Of a DNA stretch of 64,000 bases, positions 8,866 through 16,767 are shown in pieces. Source of the stretch: Pedobacter faecalis (GTDB taxonomy: Bacteria > Bacteroidota > Bacteroidia > Sphingobacteriales > Sphingobacteriaceae); the NCBI RefSeq assembly GCF_030182585.1, contig NZ_JARXOW010000001.1:930001-994000 (forward strand), given 5' to 3'. The stretch's first letter is position 1. The number at the start of each line of letters is the position of its first letter. The position numbers and the translations under genes are program-made. The notes under the pieces were generated by a model, which worked only from the letters and a program-made list of their open reading frames with translations, ran no database searches and was not told where the DNA came from.

Positions 8866-9891
8866 TTAGAAGGACTCCGCCGAAGATACGACCTCCTTCA
8901 AAAAAGTAAAGAACCTGGTTTGAAAGGCTTCCGTTAAATACTTGTTCCGAACAGTTGATATTAGATCCATTTTCATTCCTTGCTTCATTTCACTGTAAAA
9001 AAGGTTGTCGATTAAAAACAGTCCTTGCCGCCTGTCCTCACCTTCCCATTCAGATTCAATATGTGCCCGCATATTTGGAAATACTGCGTGTATATCTTTC
9101 ACCAAAATAAATTCACCAGTAGCTGGAAAACGACAACTGCTAATATCAATCTCGTCAAGAAAAAGGAGATCGTCAAGTTCTGCTTCAGTAAAGTCAACAT
9201 TTTCCATCCGATTACGATAATCCCTTGGGTCAATTCTATTGAACAACCAAAGGATAGAAGTTTGAGCGTTCGTCGAGAATCCCCTGAATATCGGAGACTC
9301 AACCTTCCCGATAAACTTAACGTTTCGCATTCTGGACCCGTCAAAGTCCGTTGCGTAAAACTTGCAGTTATCAAATATGCAGTGCTCTATCAGAGGAAAT
9401 GAGAAAAATGTCTCCTTTAAATTACAATTTTTAAAATTACAATTTATGTACGACCCTGCATTATCAGCAATATTCGAGTTTAAGAATGCATATGACAAGT
9501 TGCAGGCATTAAAATCACACGAGCTGAAATCGCAGTTGTAAATCCTTATTCCTTTTGCTACAGTAGAATCAAAAAAACAATTATCAAATTTGCAACCCTG
9601 AAAGTATGCATAACTGATATTAGCGTAAGAAAAATCAATACCGACTAAACTCGCTCGCTTCACATCCAGACTTCCATAGTTTATTTCAAAAGAGTGCTCT
9701 TTTGTGCCAACTACCTGACTCTTTACAACTTCGGAAAGCGGGGCTCCCCTAAGATCAATTCTTCCATCCACAAAAGAAATTCCCGGTAAATCTGCTATAT
9801 TCTTCTTTCTTTTGAATGATTTCCTTACTGCTAACAGAAGACGTTGCCCCTCCGCTGTTTGCCAACGCTGCTTCAATTGCGATTTTGTCAT
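8866..9891 (-). CDS. Pentapeptide-repeat-type protein
   Basis: A 341-residue protein. After a basic N terminus (about 1-50), residues about 85-200 form short pentapeptide-like units typical of a quadrilateral beta-helix: LVGIDFSYANISYAYFQGCK, CDFSSCDFNACNLSYAFLNS and NCNFKNCNLKETFF. The C-terminal about 130 residues are not repetitive. Pentapeptide proteins can mimic nucleic acid or act as scaffolds, and some occur as immunity or effector proteins. Nothing here fixes the role. It is probably cotranscribed with 8444. Confidence 0.75.
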   Translation of the reverse strand: MTKSQLKQRWQTAEGQRLLLAVRKSFKRKKNIADLPGISFVDGRIDLRGAPLSEVVKSQVVGTKEHSFEINYGSLDVKRASLVGIDFSYANISYAYFQGCKFDNCFFDSTVAKGIRIYNCDFSSCDFNACNLSYAFLNSNIADNAGSYINCNFKNCNLKETFFSFPLIEHCIFDNCKFYATDFDGSRMRNVKFIGKVESPIFRGFSTNAQTSILWLFNRIDPRDYRNRMENVDFTEAELDDLLFLDEIDISSCRFPATGEFILVKDIHAVFPNMRAHIESEWEGEDRRQGLFLIDNLFYSEMKQGMKMDLISTVRNKYLTEAFQTRFFTFLKEVVSSAESF

Positions 9892-9937
9892 AACTTAACA
9901 CGCCACTAATCTGTTTTGCTTGATAGTGAGATAAGCA

Positions 9938-10249
9938 TTATCTATCTACCCTGTCCAGCTTTTTATATTTATAGGCCATAGTCCTTCCGCTCGCATTAAA
10001 GATACTATCCTGCTGTCGGTCCTTTTTGTATTCAGTAAGAATGATGATATCTTCACGCATAAATACGGCATCAGTATTTCTTACAACCTTGGGATCACTA
10101 TTACTGAAGGTCGCCGGGCCATCTGGATGCACTCTCGCCCTGTACAACTCCCTCTTCCAGGTGTAGAGTGTCACATCATCATTACTGTACTCTTTTTTAC
10201 AAGCAGATACTGCAAGTAGCAGCGGGATCAAGAAAATAAACCTTATCAT
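9938..10249 (-). CDS. Small lipoprotein
   Basis: A 103-residue protein with a clear lipobox (IPLLLAVSACKKEYS, Cys about 17). The short soluble domain has many basic and acidic residues. No family recognised. It lies upstream of the pentapeptide gene with a 46-bp gap, so it could be the first gene of that small operon. Confidence 0.65.
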   Translation of the reverse strand: MIRFIFLIPLLLAVSACKKEYSNDDVTLYTWKRELYRARVHPDGPATFSNSDPKVVRNTDAVFMREDIIILTEYKKDRQQDSIFNASGRTMAYKYKKLDRVDR

Positions 10250-10530
10250 ATGTCTTGAGAACTAATTATATTTGATTAAACTTCCAAAGCAAATTACACA
10301 TAATAGGTTGATATTCTCCTTCCTAATTCAATATTTAACACCTATTAACATTTTGGATTTTGTTGGTATAGCTTGCCCGGTTTTATTCAGAAGTTAACAA
10401 ACTCTGAAGATTTCTCAATTCCTGTCGATTTCACGTCCAAATAGTTAAGACAGCTATAACAGGATAAGACAATCCGTTAAGAATGGTAATACCTTTACAT
10501 CAAATCCCTGGGGAAGCAGTTCGGTTAAGT
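10250..10530. other. Gene-free A+T-rich spacer
   Basis: No convincing coding frame or RNA gene is visible. It lies upstream of the lipoprotein at 9938 and probably holds its promoter. It ends at the SDR gene remnant at 10531. Confidence 0.5.
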
Positions 10531-10613
10531 TTACCGCCCCATCCAGCCCGCATCAGCCGTTATAACGGGACCTTGCATATAATCTGATTGGCTGACGCCT
10601 GGACTCGCCCGGG
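10531..10613 (-). pseudogene. 3' remnant of a kduD-like SDR gene
   Basis: The minus strand reads SDYMQGPVITADAGWMGR plus TAA. This matches the end of the KduD-like protein at 16768 (SDYMHGTVMTVDGGWMGR). Nucleotide identity is about three quarters over 80 bp, so it is a diverged paralogue tail rather than a fresh copy. Nothing of the rest of that gene is present. It lies in the same orientation as the intact gene. Confidence 0.75.
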
Positions 10614-10616
10614 AAT

Positions 10617-10646
10617 AAAAAAGCCTGGCTCATTGAAGAACCAGGC
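10617..10646 (-). terminator. Rho-independent terminator
   Basis: A stem GCCTGG/CCAGGC (10623-10628 with 10641-10646), extended by an inner TC/GA pair, is followed on the minus strand by six T. It lies 55 bp downstream of the stop of the DUF1493 gene at 10701 and most likely ends that transcript. Confidence 0.8.
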
Positions 10647-10700
10647 GTTTGTATTTTCAGACTTTAGCGGCGGATTCTAAACCCGCACGGAAAAGAACGG

Positions 10701-11030
10701 CTAATCTGCTAAGATGCTTTCGTCTAATTTTCCCAAAGCGATAGCTTTTTCTAAGTGCCCTAATGTTATCACCTTCTTTTTAGTTTCCTTTCCAGTGAAA
10801 ATTAATTTATACAAAGAAAAGCTTCCCTCTGGAGCAAAATACTCTGATAATTCTAGGTCTTCAGTATCTATATCAAACCTTTTTCCGAACTCTTCAAAAA
10901 ATTCTAATGCATCATCACCAGTAATTTTTAAGTCTCTTTCCAATTGAGTATCTCTTGTAAGCTCTATTTTATACCTACCTCTCATTTCAATTATCAGGGA
11001 TTTTAGCTGGTTAAATATCTCATTATCCAT
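10701..11030 (-). CDS. DUF1493-family acyl-carrier-like protein
   Basis: A 109-residue protein with the DUF1493 pattern LTRDTQLERDLKITGDDALE followed by FFEEFGKRFDID, an acyl-carrier-protein-like four-helix fold. At the place where a true ACP has the DSL serine, this protein has GDDAL, so no phosphopantetheine attachment is expected. DUF1493 proteins are frequent in immunity-like arrays; their biochemical role is not established. A terminator follows. It is a single gene with about 185 bp upstream to the DMP19-like gene. Confidence 0.75.
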   Translation of the reverse strand: MDNEIFNQLKSLIIEMRGRYKIELTRDTQLERDLKITGDDALEFFEEFGKRFDIDTEDLELSEYFAPEGSFSLYKLIFTGKETKKKVITLGHLEKAIALGKLDESILAD

Positions 11031-11215
11031 TTGATCTTATAAATTGTGAACCAATATTTCGGTTTCGCTAACAAAGCAATTGTGATTACCCTCTAATTCT
11101 ATATTAAATACCTTTTCTTGTTTAGACGTCAATGTTTAGCAATTCTGTTTTTGTACCTGCAGTTTTTAACATACAGTTCTCCTGCAAGCTTTGCAGGGTT
11201 CTACTCCGGGGCAAA

Positions 11216-11677
11216 TCAACTATCTAAATAGCTGGTCAGAAGATGTTCTAGATCTTCATCTAATTCGTCGTATGCATCGTCTAATTTTTCTAATGCGTCG
11301 AACAAATCCTCATCAAAGTCAACTATTCCCGCGAGTGCTCTATAAAATACCTTTTCTCTAAATTCCTCTGTACTGAGCTGACCAGTATTTACTAATCCTA
11401 ATGCGTCCTCTAAAATTTGCGCTGATTTAAAAGCTCCGATCAGTTTTAAGTGATTTACAGTTATGTAAGCAAACTGACCATTAGAGTTGAAGAAGAATTG
11501 ATGAAGCCCCCCGTTAATTACCTGCTTGTGAAAAACAACAACGGTATATACAACCTGAAGATGGGTTGGCAAATTGGTTATGTGCCGGAACCATGCGTCT
11601 TTATCCCCAAGAATGGACTCGTTTAACCCTTGCACAGCCTCCGTGTAACAGCTGTTAATTGCATCTTTATATTTCAT
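11216..11677 (-). CDS. DMP19/DUF4375-family protein
   Basis: A 153-residue all-helical protein with the family signature INGGLHQFFFNSNGQFA (about 57-73) and a very acidic C-terminal helix (DEDLFDALEKLDDAYDELDE). DMP19 of Neisseria is a DNA-mimic protein, and DUF4375 relatives are widespread in immunity-type arrays. DNA mimicry is known for that family member only; here it is an inference helped by the acidic tail. Full length for the family. A start at 11677 gives the expected N terminus. Confidence 0.8.
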   Translation of the reverse strand: MKYKDAINSCYTEAVQGLNESILGDKDAWFRHITNLPTHLQVVYTVVVFHKQVINGGLHQFFFNSNGQFAYITVNHLKLIGAFKSAQILEDALGLVNTGQLSTEEFREKVFYRALAGIVDFDEDLFDALEKLDDAYDELDEDLEHLLTSYLDS

Positions 11678-11765
11678 CCATCTAACTTCGAAAAATTTTT
11701 ATCAAAATGTTCTATTCCGTCTTTCAAGGTCAAATTATTTCAACTTGACTTGATGGTTAAGCTAT

Positions 11766-12128
11766 TTATCCTGCGGATAACATAAACAGCGACCCTAAAC
11801 CGACAATCAGGTAAATCCAAAACAGGAAAAAATAGTCTTTGAAGCCACTCTCGTCAAAATGGTTTACACTCCAATTAATCTTTTTTATTGAAGAGTATCT
11901 AGACCCCAATAAAATATATGGACATGAAGAATATCCAAGCCTTAGCTGCAGTAAAATTATCTGCAATCGATAACACGATTGAACAGTTACATATAAATAT
12001 GTGATAAGACCTGTACCCTTTGTATAGTCCTCCGAAAAGTTTGTGTTGCTTGACCAGTACTTTTTTGCAAAATACCCGGCAAACACGTTTAAGGAAATCA
12101 TAAAATTGATCAAGTTTCGTAAAATCAT
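11766..12128 (-). pseudogene. Frame-scrambled copy of the 3302 membrane gene
   Basis: This copy keeps the first about 42 and last about 32 residues of the 3302 protein, but an indel near 11997 and a second, opposite indel in the T run near 11881 put the middle into a wrong frame (LYVTVQSCYRLQIILLQLRL instead of a membrane helix). The length stays 120 residues only because the indels cancel. The hydrophobic core is lost, so the product is very unlikely to work. Confidence 0.8.
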
Positions 12129-12238
12129 GATTTTATCACGCCCTCAGGCATTATGTTTTTATCGATCATTTTCAAAGCATATTTATATTTCGCTTCGATA
12201 CTACCCTCCAAATGACCACCATATTCGCTCATATGTCT
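11767..12238. repeat. 472-bp island duplication, copy B
   Basis: The degraded copy of 3303-3774, same orientation and same total length. It ends abruptly at 12238, inside what would be the coding region of the 3679-type gene. From there the sequence belongs to the 12229 gene. Confidence 0.9.
12125..12238 (-). pseudogene. 3' tail of a 3679-type gene
   Basis: Carries only the last about 32 codons of the 191-residue gene at 3679 (EYGGHLEGSIEAKYKYALKM), then runs through a 1-base deletion into a different ending. It arose with the 472-bp duplication. No start is present. Confidence 0.8.
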
Positions 12239-12501
12239 CTGCGTTCACATGCTAACTTTTTAAGTTCTAGTACGGTCTGCTCATTATCACATCCTTGTTC
12301 AACCCGGTAGGCAACTAAATCCCGATAGGCTTCCGAAACAAGGCCTTTTTCTGCAAGTACTAAGTCCTGTATTAAGTTATCTATAAAGAACCACTCAGAA
12401 TCTTTAATAATAGATAACTCCTTCTTAGTCGCACAACGCGCAAAACTATCGACATCCCCATCGTAAGATTTATATATTTTTAGGTGCTTTAGTGTAATCA
12501 T
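12229..12501 (-). CDS. 90-residue protein, end reset by duplication junction
   Basis: The sequence is helical and charged (FFIDNLIQDLVLAEKGLVSE, YRDLVAYRVEQGCDN). The last codons and the TGA stop come from the boundary of duplication copy B, so the natural end may have been lost. No family recognised. It may be a shortened immunity-type protein or simply a remnant. Confidence 0.5.
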   Translation of the reverse strand: MITLKHLKIYKSYDGDVDSFARCATKKELSIIKDSEWFFIDNLIQDLVLAEKGLVSEAYRDLVAYRVEQGCDNEQTVLELKKLACERRDI

Positions 12502-12530
12502 CTTGCAAGGCTTTTATCTCCTTCGATCAG

Positions 12531-12584
12531 CTAAACCCCAGCCTGTCTTAATAGTTCAAGACATTCTGCCTCTAACATGTGAAA
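12531..12584 (-). pseudogene. Very short orphan gene tail
   Basis: The minus strand reads FHMLEAECLELLRQAGV plus TAG, a helical protein-like end without any upstream frame. Comparable to the other orphan 3' ends nearby, but short enough to be chance. Confidence 0.3.
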
Positions 12585-12616
12585 TAAAAAATATAAGCGT
12601 ATCATTTACATAAATA

Positions 12617-13318
12617 TTACCCTTGTCGGCTGGACAGGAAGGACTCATATAGCCCTTGAATATCAGTCTTACCCGACAGTAACGCTGCTTTAAAGCTATC
12701 AACATCAGCAAAAACCAGTTCCACAGTATAAGGTGAATGTATAAGCAGGTAAACAGCCCCATTCTCGTCAACGCCCAGATAGTTGCCATCTCCTAAATTC
12801 TTAAGAACGTAGAAGACACCCTCTGGAATCTCTATTTTAAATGTACTCTGTATATCTAAAATTTCTTCTAAACCTGGATCTACCATGCCAAGTATCTTCT
12901 GTAAATTCAGCTTGTCCTCATCACCGGATTTGTCTTCGCTAATTAAGTTTCCGTCTACAATATGTGGATCCAAGTCTTCTATAGGCGCCATCATTTTATA
13001 GCCCGAAAACATTCCCTCCACTAGATATAACTCTACGAATTCGAAGGCTTTACTTCGTTGATTCCAAACGCCTAAATTTTTTATGATGAGTAGGGACGGC
13101 ATTGATTTATCTCTGAAGTCTCGAGCAATATTTGCATTAAGCAAAAAAGTGTAACTTCCTTTGTAACCGAGTATATTCTTTTTTACGCCAAGGATAAACT
13201 CCATATTAATCTGAGGCAGTAAAAACCTGTATCTTTCAGGCAATCTATAAACAAGCGCTACAAAAAAATCGACATGCTTAGTCGTAAAGGAAGGCTTCTT
13301 CTTAAATAATCCAAACAT
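12617..13318 (-). CDS. Unknown 233-residue protein, possible SUKH-like end
   Basis: A soluble protein with no signal peptide. It begins MFGLFKKKPSF; the N-terminal about 130 residues are strand-rich, and an acidic linker (ISEDKSGDEDKL) follows at about 130. The C-terminal part (GDGNYLGVDENGAVYLLIHS) has the look of a SMI1/KNR4 (SUKH) domain end, a fold used by many immunity proteins. That resemblance is by eye only. A short gene tail precedes it by 7 bp. Confidence 0.6.
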   Translation of the reverse strand: MFGLFKKKPSFTTKHVDFFVALVYRLPERYRFLLPQINMEFILGVKKNILGYKGSYTFLLNANIARDFRDKSMPSLLIIKNLGVWNQRSKAFEFVELYLVEGMFSGYKMMAPIEDLDPHIVDGNLISEDKSGDEDKLNLQKILGMVDPGLEEILDIQSTFKIEIPEGVFYVLKNLGDGNYLGVDENGAVYLLIHSPYTVELVFADVDSFKAALLSGKTDIQGLYESFLSSRQG

Positions 13319-13324
13319 CTTACT

Positions 13325-13417
13325 TTATATACTTTTTGTATAAAACCACAAATCTTCAACAGAGAAATCAGTTAAATTTATCTCGCTACCAAATAAAGCT
13401 CCAAGACCTTCACTCAT
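13325..13417 (-). pseudogene. Orphan gene tail of 30 codons
   Basis: The minus strand reads MSEGLGALFGSEINLTDFSV and EDLWFYTKSI, then TAA. The frame is closed just upstream. It is coding-like and very close to the 12617 gene, but too short for a full protein. Best read as the end of a lost gene. Confidence 0.4.
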
Positions 13418-13633
13418 GGCTTCAATTCTTTATTATTCTAAGACGTTAGCTAAATTTAATCTGTAAGCAAGCTAGAGATTAAATCGGATATCACAAAGAA
13501 GATTACTTGCATTTGCATTCCATCAGTCTTATCGAATGTCTATACCCGCAAATTCTACAGAAAATACTGGTCATCAATAGCGTGTTAAAAAGATTTGACT
13601 GGTTACCTTTCTCGTATTCCTGTATTAAACGAT

Positions 13634-13900
13634 ATGAGAAAGTTAGTCAATAAAATTTTCTTCGCGTTCAAAATGTATCCATTTTCTACCGGTGCATTCT
13701 CGATTACCCTTTTCTTCTGGTCCATGGTTGTTACTGGGTATATCAATATCAAGCTAAACCCAGCTCCAAACGGCTACCCTGACTATCTGGGTGAGGGGGT
13801 TATGATGGGCGCGTTTCTCGCATTGTCATTCGCAGCGTTCATAATGGCCGTAACTTTGCTCAACATCACCTTTCAAAAAAAGAAAGATTTCTATATCTGA
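13634..13900 (+). CDS. Small membrane protein
   Basis: With the start at the ATG 13634 (MRKLVNKIFFAFKMYPF) it has 88 residues and two membrane helices (about 19-38 and 58-77) separated by PAPNGYPDYLGEG. It is the only intact plus-strand gene in the island. No family recognised. An upstream start at 13595 is possible but adds an unlikely leader. Confidence 0.5.
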   Translation: MRKLVNKIFFAFKMYPFSTGAFSITLFFWSMVVTGYINIKLNPAPNGYPDYLGEGVMMGAFLALSFAAFIMAVTLLNITFQKKKDFYI

Positions 13901-14413
13901 CTTTTATAGCAGCAAACGGGACTGTAAGTTTAATATGTTGTCTGCTATTGATGTCTTAGCCGTAATGAAGCTTCAAGTACCTCATCAGAATTCTTCAGGA
14001 GAATTTGCTCTCTATCTCTCTCTGCTTTCTAAAGTACTCATAGATATGTTCACAAGCATTGCTTTCAGAAAAAAACGTCTTCTCTTTGCCATTTTTTTCC
14101 ATATCCTTTTTGATAGAGAAAAACTCATTTTGGGGACGCCGTGTACATAAAAAATTCTGAGCCCGCATAAGTAACACCCGTAACATGAACACCCTTCGAA
14201 GCTACCTGAGTAAATGCTGGCTCACACTTCGTTCACACCTTGTTCACAATTAAGCCACAATAGGGTACCTTTTTGTGAAGGAAATGTGTCTGATGTGTGT
14301 TTAATGTGAGCGAATGATCCCAGCAAGGCCACCACTTGATAAATACCAGTAAATTATATATTCTTTGAATCTTGTCTCGTCCTGCTATAGCTTGTCATTA
14401 ATTCCTAACGATA
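13901..14413. other. 513-bp spacer with no supported gene
   Basis: Short frames exist on both strands around 13935-14192, but neither has a recognisable motif and they overlap each other. A short direct repeat of GTTCACA occurs at 14231 and 14242. The right part probably belongs to the upstream end of the IS3-like remnant that starts at 14414. Confidence 0.4.
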
Positions 14414-14587
14414 ATGAAAGCGAAATCAGTAAAGAAAGCAAAAGTCACCCTTTCAAACAGGAAGCCATGGGGCAGACTTGATGAGCGCGCCAAGGAGAAA
14501 ATTCTCAGCGAGATAGACAGTGGGCTATTGAGCCGAAGAGTTGCTGCTCGAAAATATGGTTTGCCTAATAGCACAATAGGTAAGTGA
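14414..14587 (+). pseudogene. IS3-family OrfA transposase fragment
   Basis: Encodes a 57-residue start with a helix-turn-helix of transposase type: KPWGRLDERAKEKILSEIDS, then LLSRRVAARKYGLPNSTIGK, then stop. This resembles the N-terminal HTH of IS3/IS150-like OrfA. The frame is cut right after the HTH, where an inverted repeat and then IS256 sequence follow. Confidence 0.6.
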
Positions 14588-14615
14588 CAGGATAAACATA
14601 ATTTGGCTATCCTGT
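14587..14615. repeat. Inverted repeat at an IS junction
   Basis: Perfect 8-bp arms ACAGGATA and TATCCTGT around a 13-bp loop. It starts at the stop of the IS3-like fragment and precedes the IS256 remnant. It may be a transposon end, a terminator or chance. Confidence 0.4.
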
Positions 14616-14669
14616 TGCATCCACAAACTTTTAATGAGCCTGTAGCTATTAGCGACTCTCAAGAGGCAA

Positions 14670-14879
14670 TGATGTTCCAGCTCACCGGTCATCATCGATT
14701 CCAGAAAATGCTTCATCATGGGCGCCAGTACGCCGTCGGTGCCGGTCTCTTTTTGCCGGGCATATAAGCCTGCTATAGCTTCTTTCTTGAAGCTCTCGAA
14801 GTTAAAGTCTTCTTGTGTTGCCATTATTTATGTCGAAAGTTTAAAGTTACACTATTGACACAGTTCAGGAAACACCCTC
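14670..14879 (-). mobile_element. IS256-family remnant (transposase 5' end and one IR)
   Basis: From the right end (ACACCCTC at 14879) inward it is nearly the same as the intact element at 52209-53549: the terminal sequence with ACACAGTTC, then ATG at 14824 and the first about 49 codons (MATQEDFNFESFKKEAIAGL through MMKHFLESMMTGELEHH). Identity stops at about 14670, after which the frame runs into unrelated sequence for about 50 codons. The rest of the element is missing. Confidence 0.85.
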
Positions 14880-14914
14880 ATAGAGGCGACAGTAACTAGT
14901 TCCTTAGGTTCCCT

Positions 14915-15421
14915 CTACAGATTTATTTGAACTTTGACTAAGAAATCCATTAAATCCCGGATCATAACTTCCCTTTCATCATCCTTGTTACGATCTAAAA
15001 AAAAAGATAATTTATCAATCGCCTTTTTATAGTGGGCAGCCTTAAAAGGACCCTTCATCTCTTTGATGACCAGCAAAGCGTTGGAAGCAGTATAGTAATT
15101 ATCTGATATCGTTAAGTCTATAAAAAACAAAAGATGATTGGAACAATCAAACGCTTCACAGCATAGCACCAAGTACCCACGATGATTTTTAGAAAGCGGA
15201 TTTTTTATTGCATTTATAAAAGCCCTAAGAGATGTTTTATGCTTAATACAATAAAGTATTTTAGCTACTGAATCTCGTACTTCATGGCTCTTCGTAGTTT
15301 GCAAAATCTGATTTAATTCCTTAACCAATGAAACTTGATTCTTATCAATTAACATCTTCAAATTGCGAAAAGCAACTTCCTCGATGCTCATCTTGAGTCT
15401 TTCTTCCTTACATAATTTCAT
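14915..15421 (-). CDS. HEAT-like helical protein
   Basis: A 168-residue protein made of paired helices (MLIDKNQVSLVKELNQILQ, VRDSVAKILYCIKHKTSLRA, YYTASNALLVIKEMKGPFKA). The pattern is that of HEAT or armadillo-like repeats, a frequent fold among immunity-type and scaffold proteins. A start at the inner Met 15391 (MSIEEVAF) is also plausible. It is flanked by the IS256 remnant downstream. Confidence 0.6.
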   Translation of the reverse strand: MKLCKEERLKMSIEEVAFRNLKMLIDKNQVSLVKELNQILQTTKSHEVRDSVAKILYCIKHKTSLRAFINAIKNPLSKNHRGYLVLCCEAFDCSNHLLFFIDLTISDNYYTASNALLVIKEMKGPFKAAHYKKAIDKLSFFLDRNKDDEREVMIRDLMDFLVKVQINL

Positions 15422-15490
15422 AATAGTAACAGGTAATGCTGTTCAGAGGTGGCCCCCGCGGTAGTGCTGTGCAGTTTGGGTTTTACTATT

Positions 15491-15611
15491 TTACTGATCT
15501 GAGAAATTCAAAAAATCGTCTTCGTTCTTTAACGCTTCCTGTAAAAATCTCTTTGCTTCAGAAAGTACAATGGAACTCTCTTTTAAGTTTCTGCTGAAAT
15601 TCCTATCTCTA
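15491..15611 (-). pseudogene. Frameshifted 3' extension of the 15609 gene
   Basis: Removing one base from the A4 run at 15611-15614 (T4 on the coding strand) turns the stop after NKHPF into RDRNFSRNLKESSIVLSEAK and then RFLQEALKNEDDFLNFSDQ before a TAA. The extension is coding-like and would bring the 15609 protein to about 183 residues, close to its 186-191-residue look-alike at 3679. Confidence 0.6.
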
Positions 15612-16043
15612 AAAGGGGTGCTTGTTTCTCCAATACTTTTCAAATTCGGCCATTTTTAATTCATAATCATTACCACAAAAAAAATCATCTATCAAATTGT
15701 AATTCTCGTAAAGCACCCCTGAGATATGATTCAATTGTTTTTTGTAACATTCTTTAATATCTATTTCGTCGCGGAAATATTCTGATTTTATATCTTGTGC
15801 ATCACTTTGTCTCAAATACTCCAACAAATTGAAAAGATTTATTTCTTTATCAGGCTTGTTCAACTTATAAAGTGTTACATAAAACTCACGAAAGTACTTT
15901 TCAATCTTAATCACATAATTACCTGAACTATATTCAATCATATATGATTCCCCTTCGTTGAGTTCTGTTTTCATCTGAAAACCGAATGCTTCAATAAGTC
16001 TTTTAGAAAGCTCATAGATGTATTGTATAAAACTCTGTTCCAT
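15609..16043 (-). CDS. Unknown protein, probably shortened by a frameshift
   Basis: 144 residues as read. The N terminus (IQYIYELSKRLIEAFGFQMK) and alternating strands (YSSGNYVIKIEKYFREFYVT) have the same plan as the 3679 protein: a helix, FGF, then paired strands with charged residues. The end seems lost to a 1-base slip (see 15491). No signal peptide. Family not recognised; immunity-like by context. Confidence 0.6.
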   Translation of the reverse strand: MEQSFIQYIYELSKRLIEAFGFQMKTELNEGESYMIEYSSGNYVIKIEKYFREFYVTLYKLNKPDKEINLFNLLEYLRQSDAQDIKSEYFRDEIDIKECYKKQLNHISGVLYENYNLIDDFFCGNDYELKMAEFEKYWRNKHPF

Positions 16044-16140
16044 GTAAATAGTATCGACCCTCAGGCACCCTACTCTGTTAGCTTAATATATAATTCTTGT
16101 ATTGTCATAACTAAAAATGACGCAATAATTCCCCATCTAG

Positions 16141-16752
16141 TTAATAAATTTGTAGGAACCCGTGATTGAAATTGAGTGCCCTTATTCCCACATACGGCAA
16201 AGACACCGTCAATAACTCAACGTACCATAATATTTCATTTTTAATATTACGCCCATTGCCTTGTTCGTATCTGTTAACATGAACCCATCTATTAATCTCC
16301 GAAATGCTCAATAAATCTTTAAAGGCAAATTTGCCCTTTGCGGTATAGATTATGATTTCAATACTCCAATCAGATGGACCAAATAAAAACTCTACTCTTG
16401 TATTATTTTGCTTTGTATACTCGATGTAATAAGCTAACCCCTTCTCGCAATAAGAATGTCTTTTGAAAAATAAAGTGAGGAGCACAATTTCAATTTCATT
16501 TAATGCATCCAGGAAATCATCTGTTAAATTATTTATTTTGGCCATAGTCCTCTGTCTTGCATTAAGTTTATTTCTGCCCATATAATGTTGTCCAACCGTT
16601 CTTGTAGGCCACGATACATCATTAGATAATATCCAATTCACTACATTGAAATTGTGTTTAATTAGTTCAGGTGCAATTTCAACATTTTGATTTGGAAGAG
16701 TTAGGTCTTGCTTGTTAGATTTAACGCGCACATCAACGCCCTCGCTTGGCAA
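16141..16752 (-). CDS. Unknown cytosolic protein next to kduD
   Basis: Up to 203 residues. An internal Met at 16545 (MAKINNLTDDFLDALNEIEI) would give 134 residues and is perhaps the true start, because the upstream part reads less like a folded domain. The middle (FGPSDWSIEIIIYTAKGKFA) again follows a strand-rich plan like its island neighbours. It lies only 15 bp after the kduD stop, so it may be read through from the uronate operon. Family not recognised. Confidence 0.55.
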   Translation of the reverse strand: MPSEGVDVRVKSNKQDLTLPNQNVEIAPELIKHNFNVVNWILSNDVSWPTRTVGQHYMGRNKLNARQRTMAKINNLTDDFLDALNEIEIVLLTLFFKRHSYCEKGLAYYIEYTKQNNTRVEFLFGPSDWSIEIIIYTAKGKFAFKDLLSISEINRWVHVNRYEQGNGRNIKNEILWYVELLTVSLPYVGIRALNFNHGFLQIY

Positions 16753-16767
16753 ACAAACAGTGACATC

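Noticed and set aside
12556..12789. 77-codon ORF on the minus strand
   Set aside because: Lies in a shifted frame over the 12617 gene and has no motif.
13935..14192. Overlapping ORFs on both strands (71 and 65 codons)
   Set aside because: No motif, poor composition, and they overlap each other; chance frames in A+T-rich DNA.
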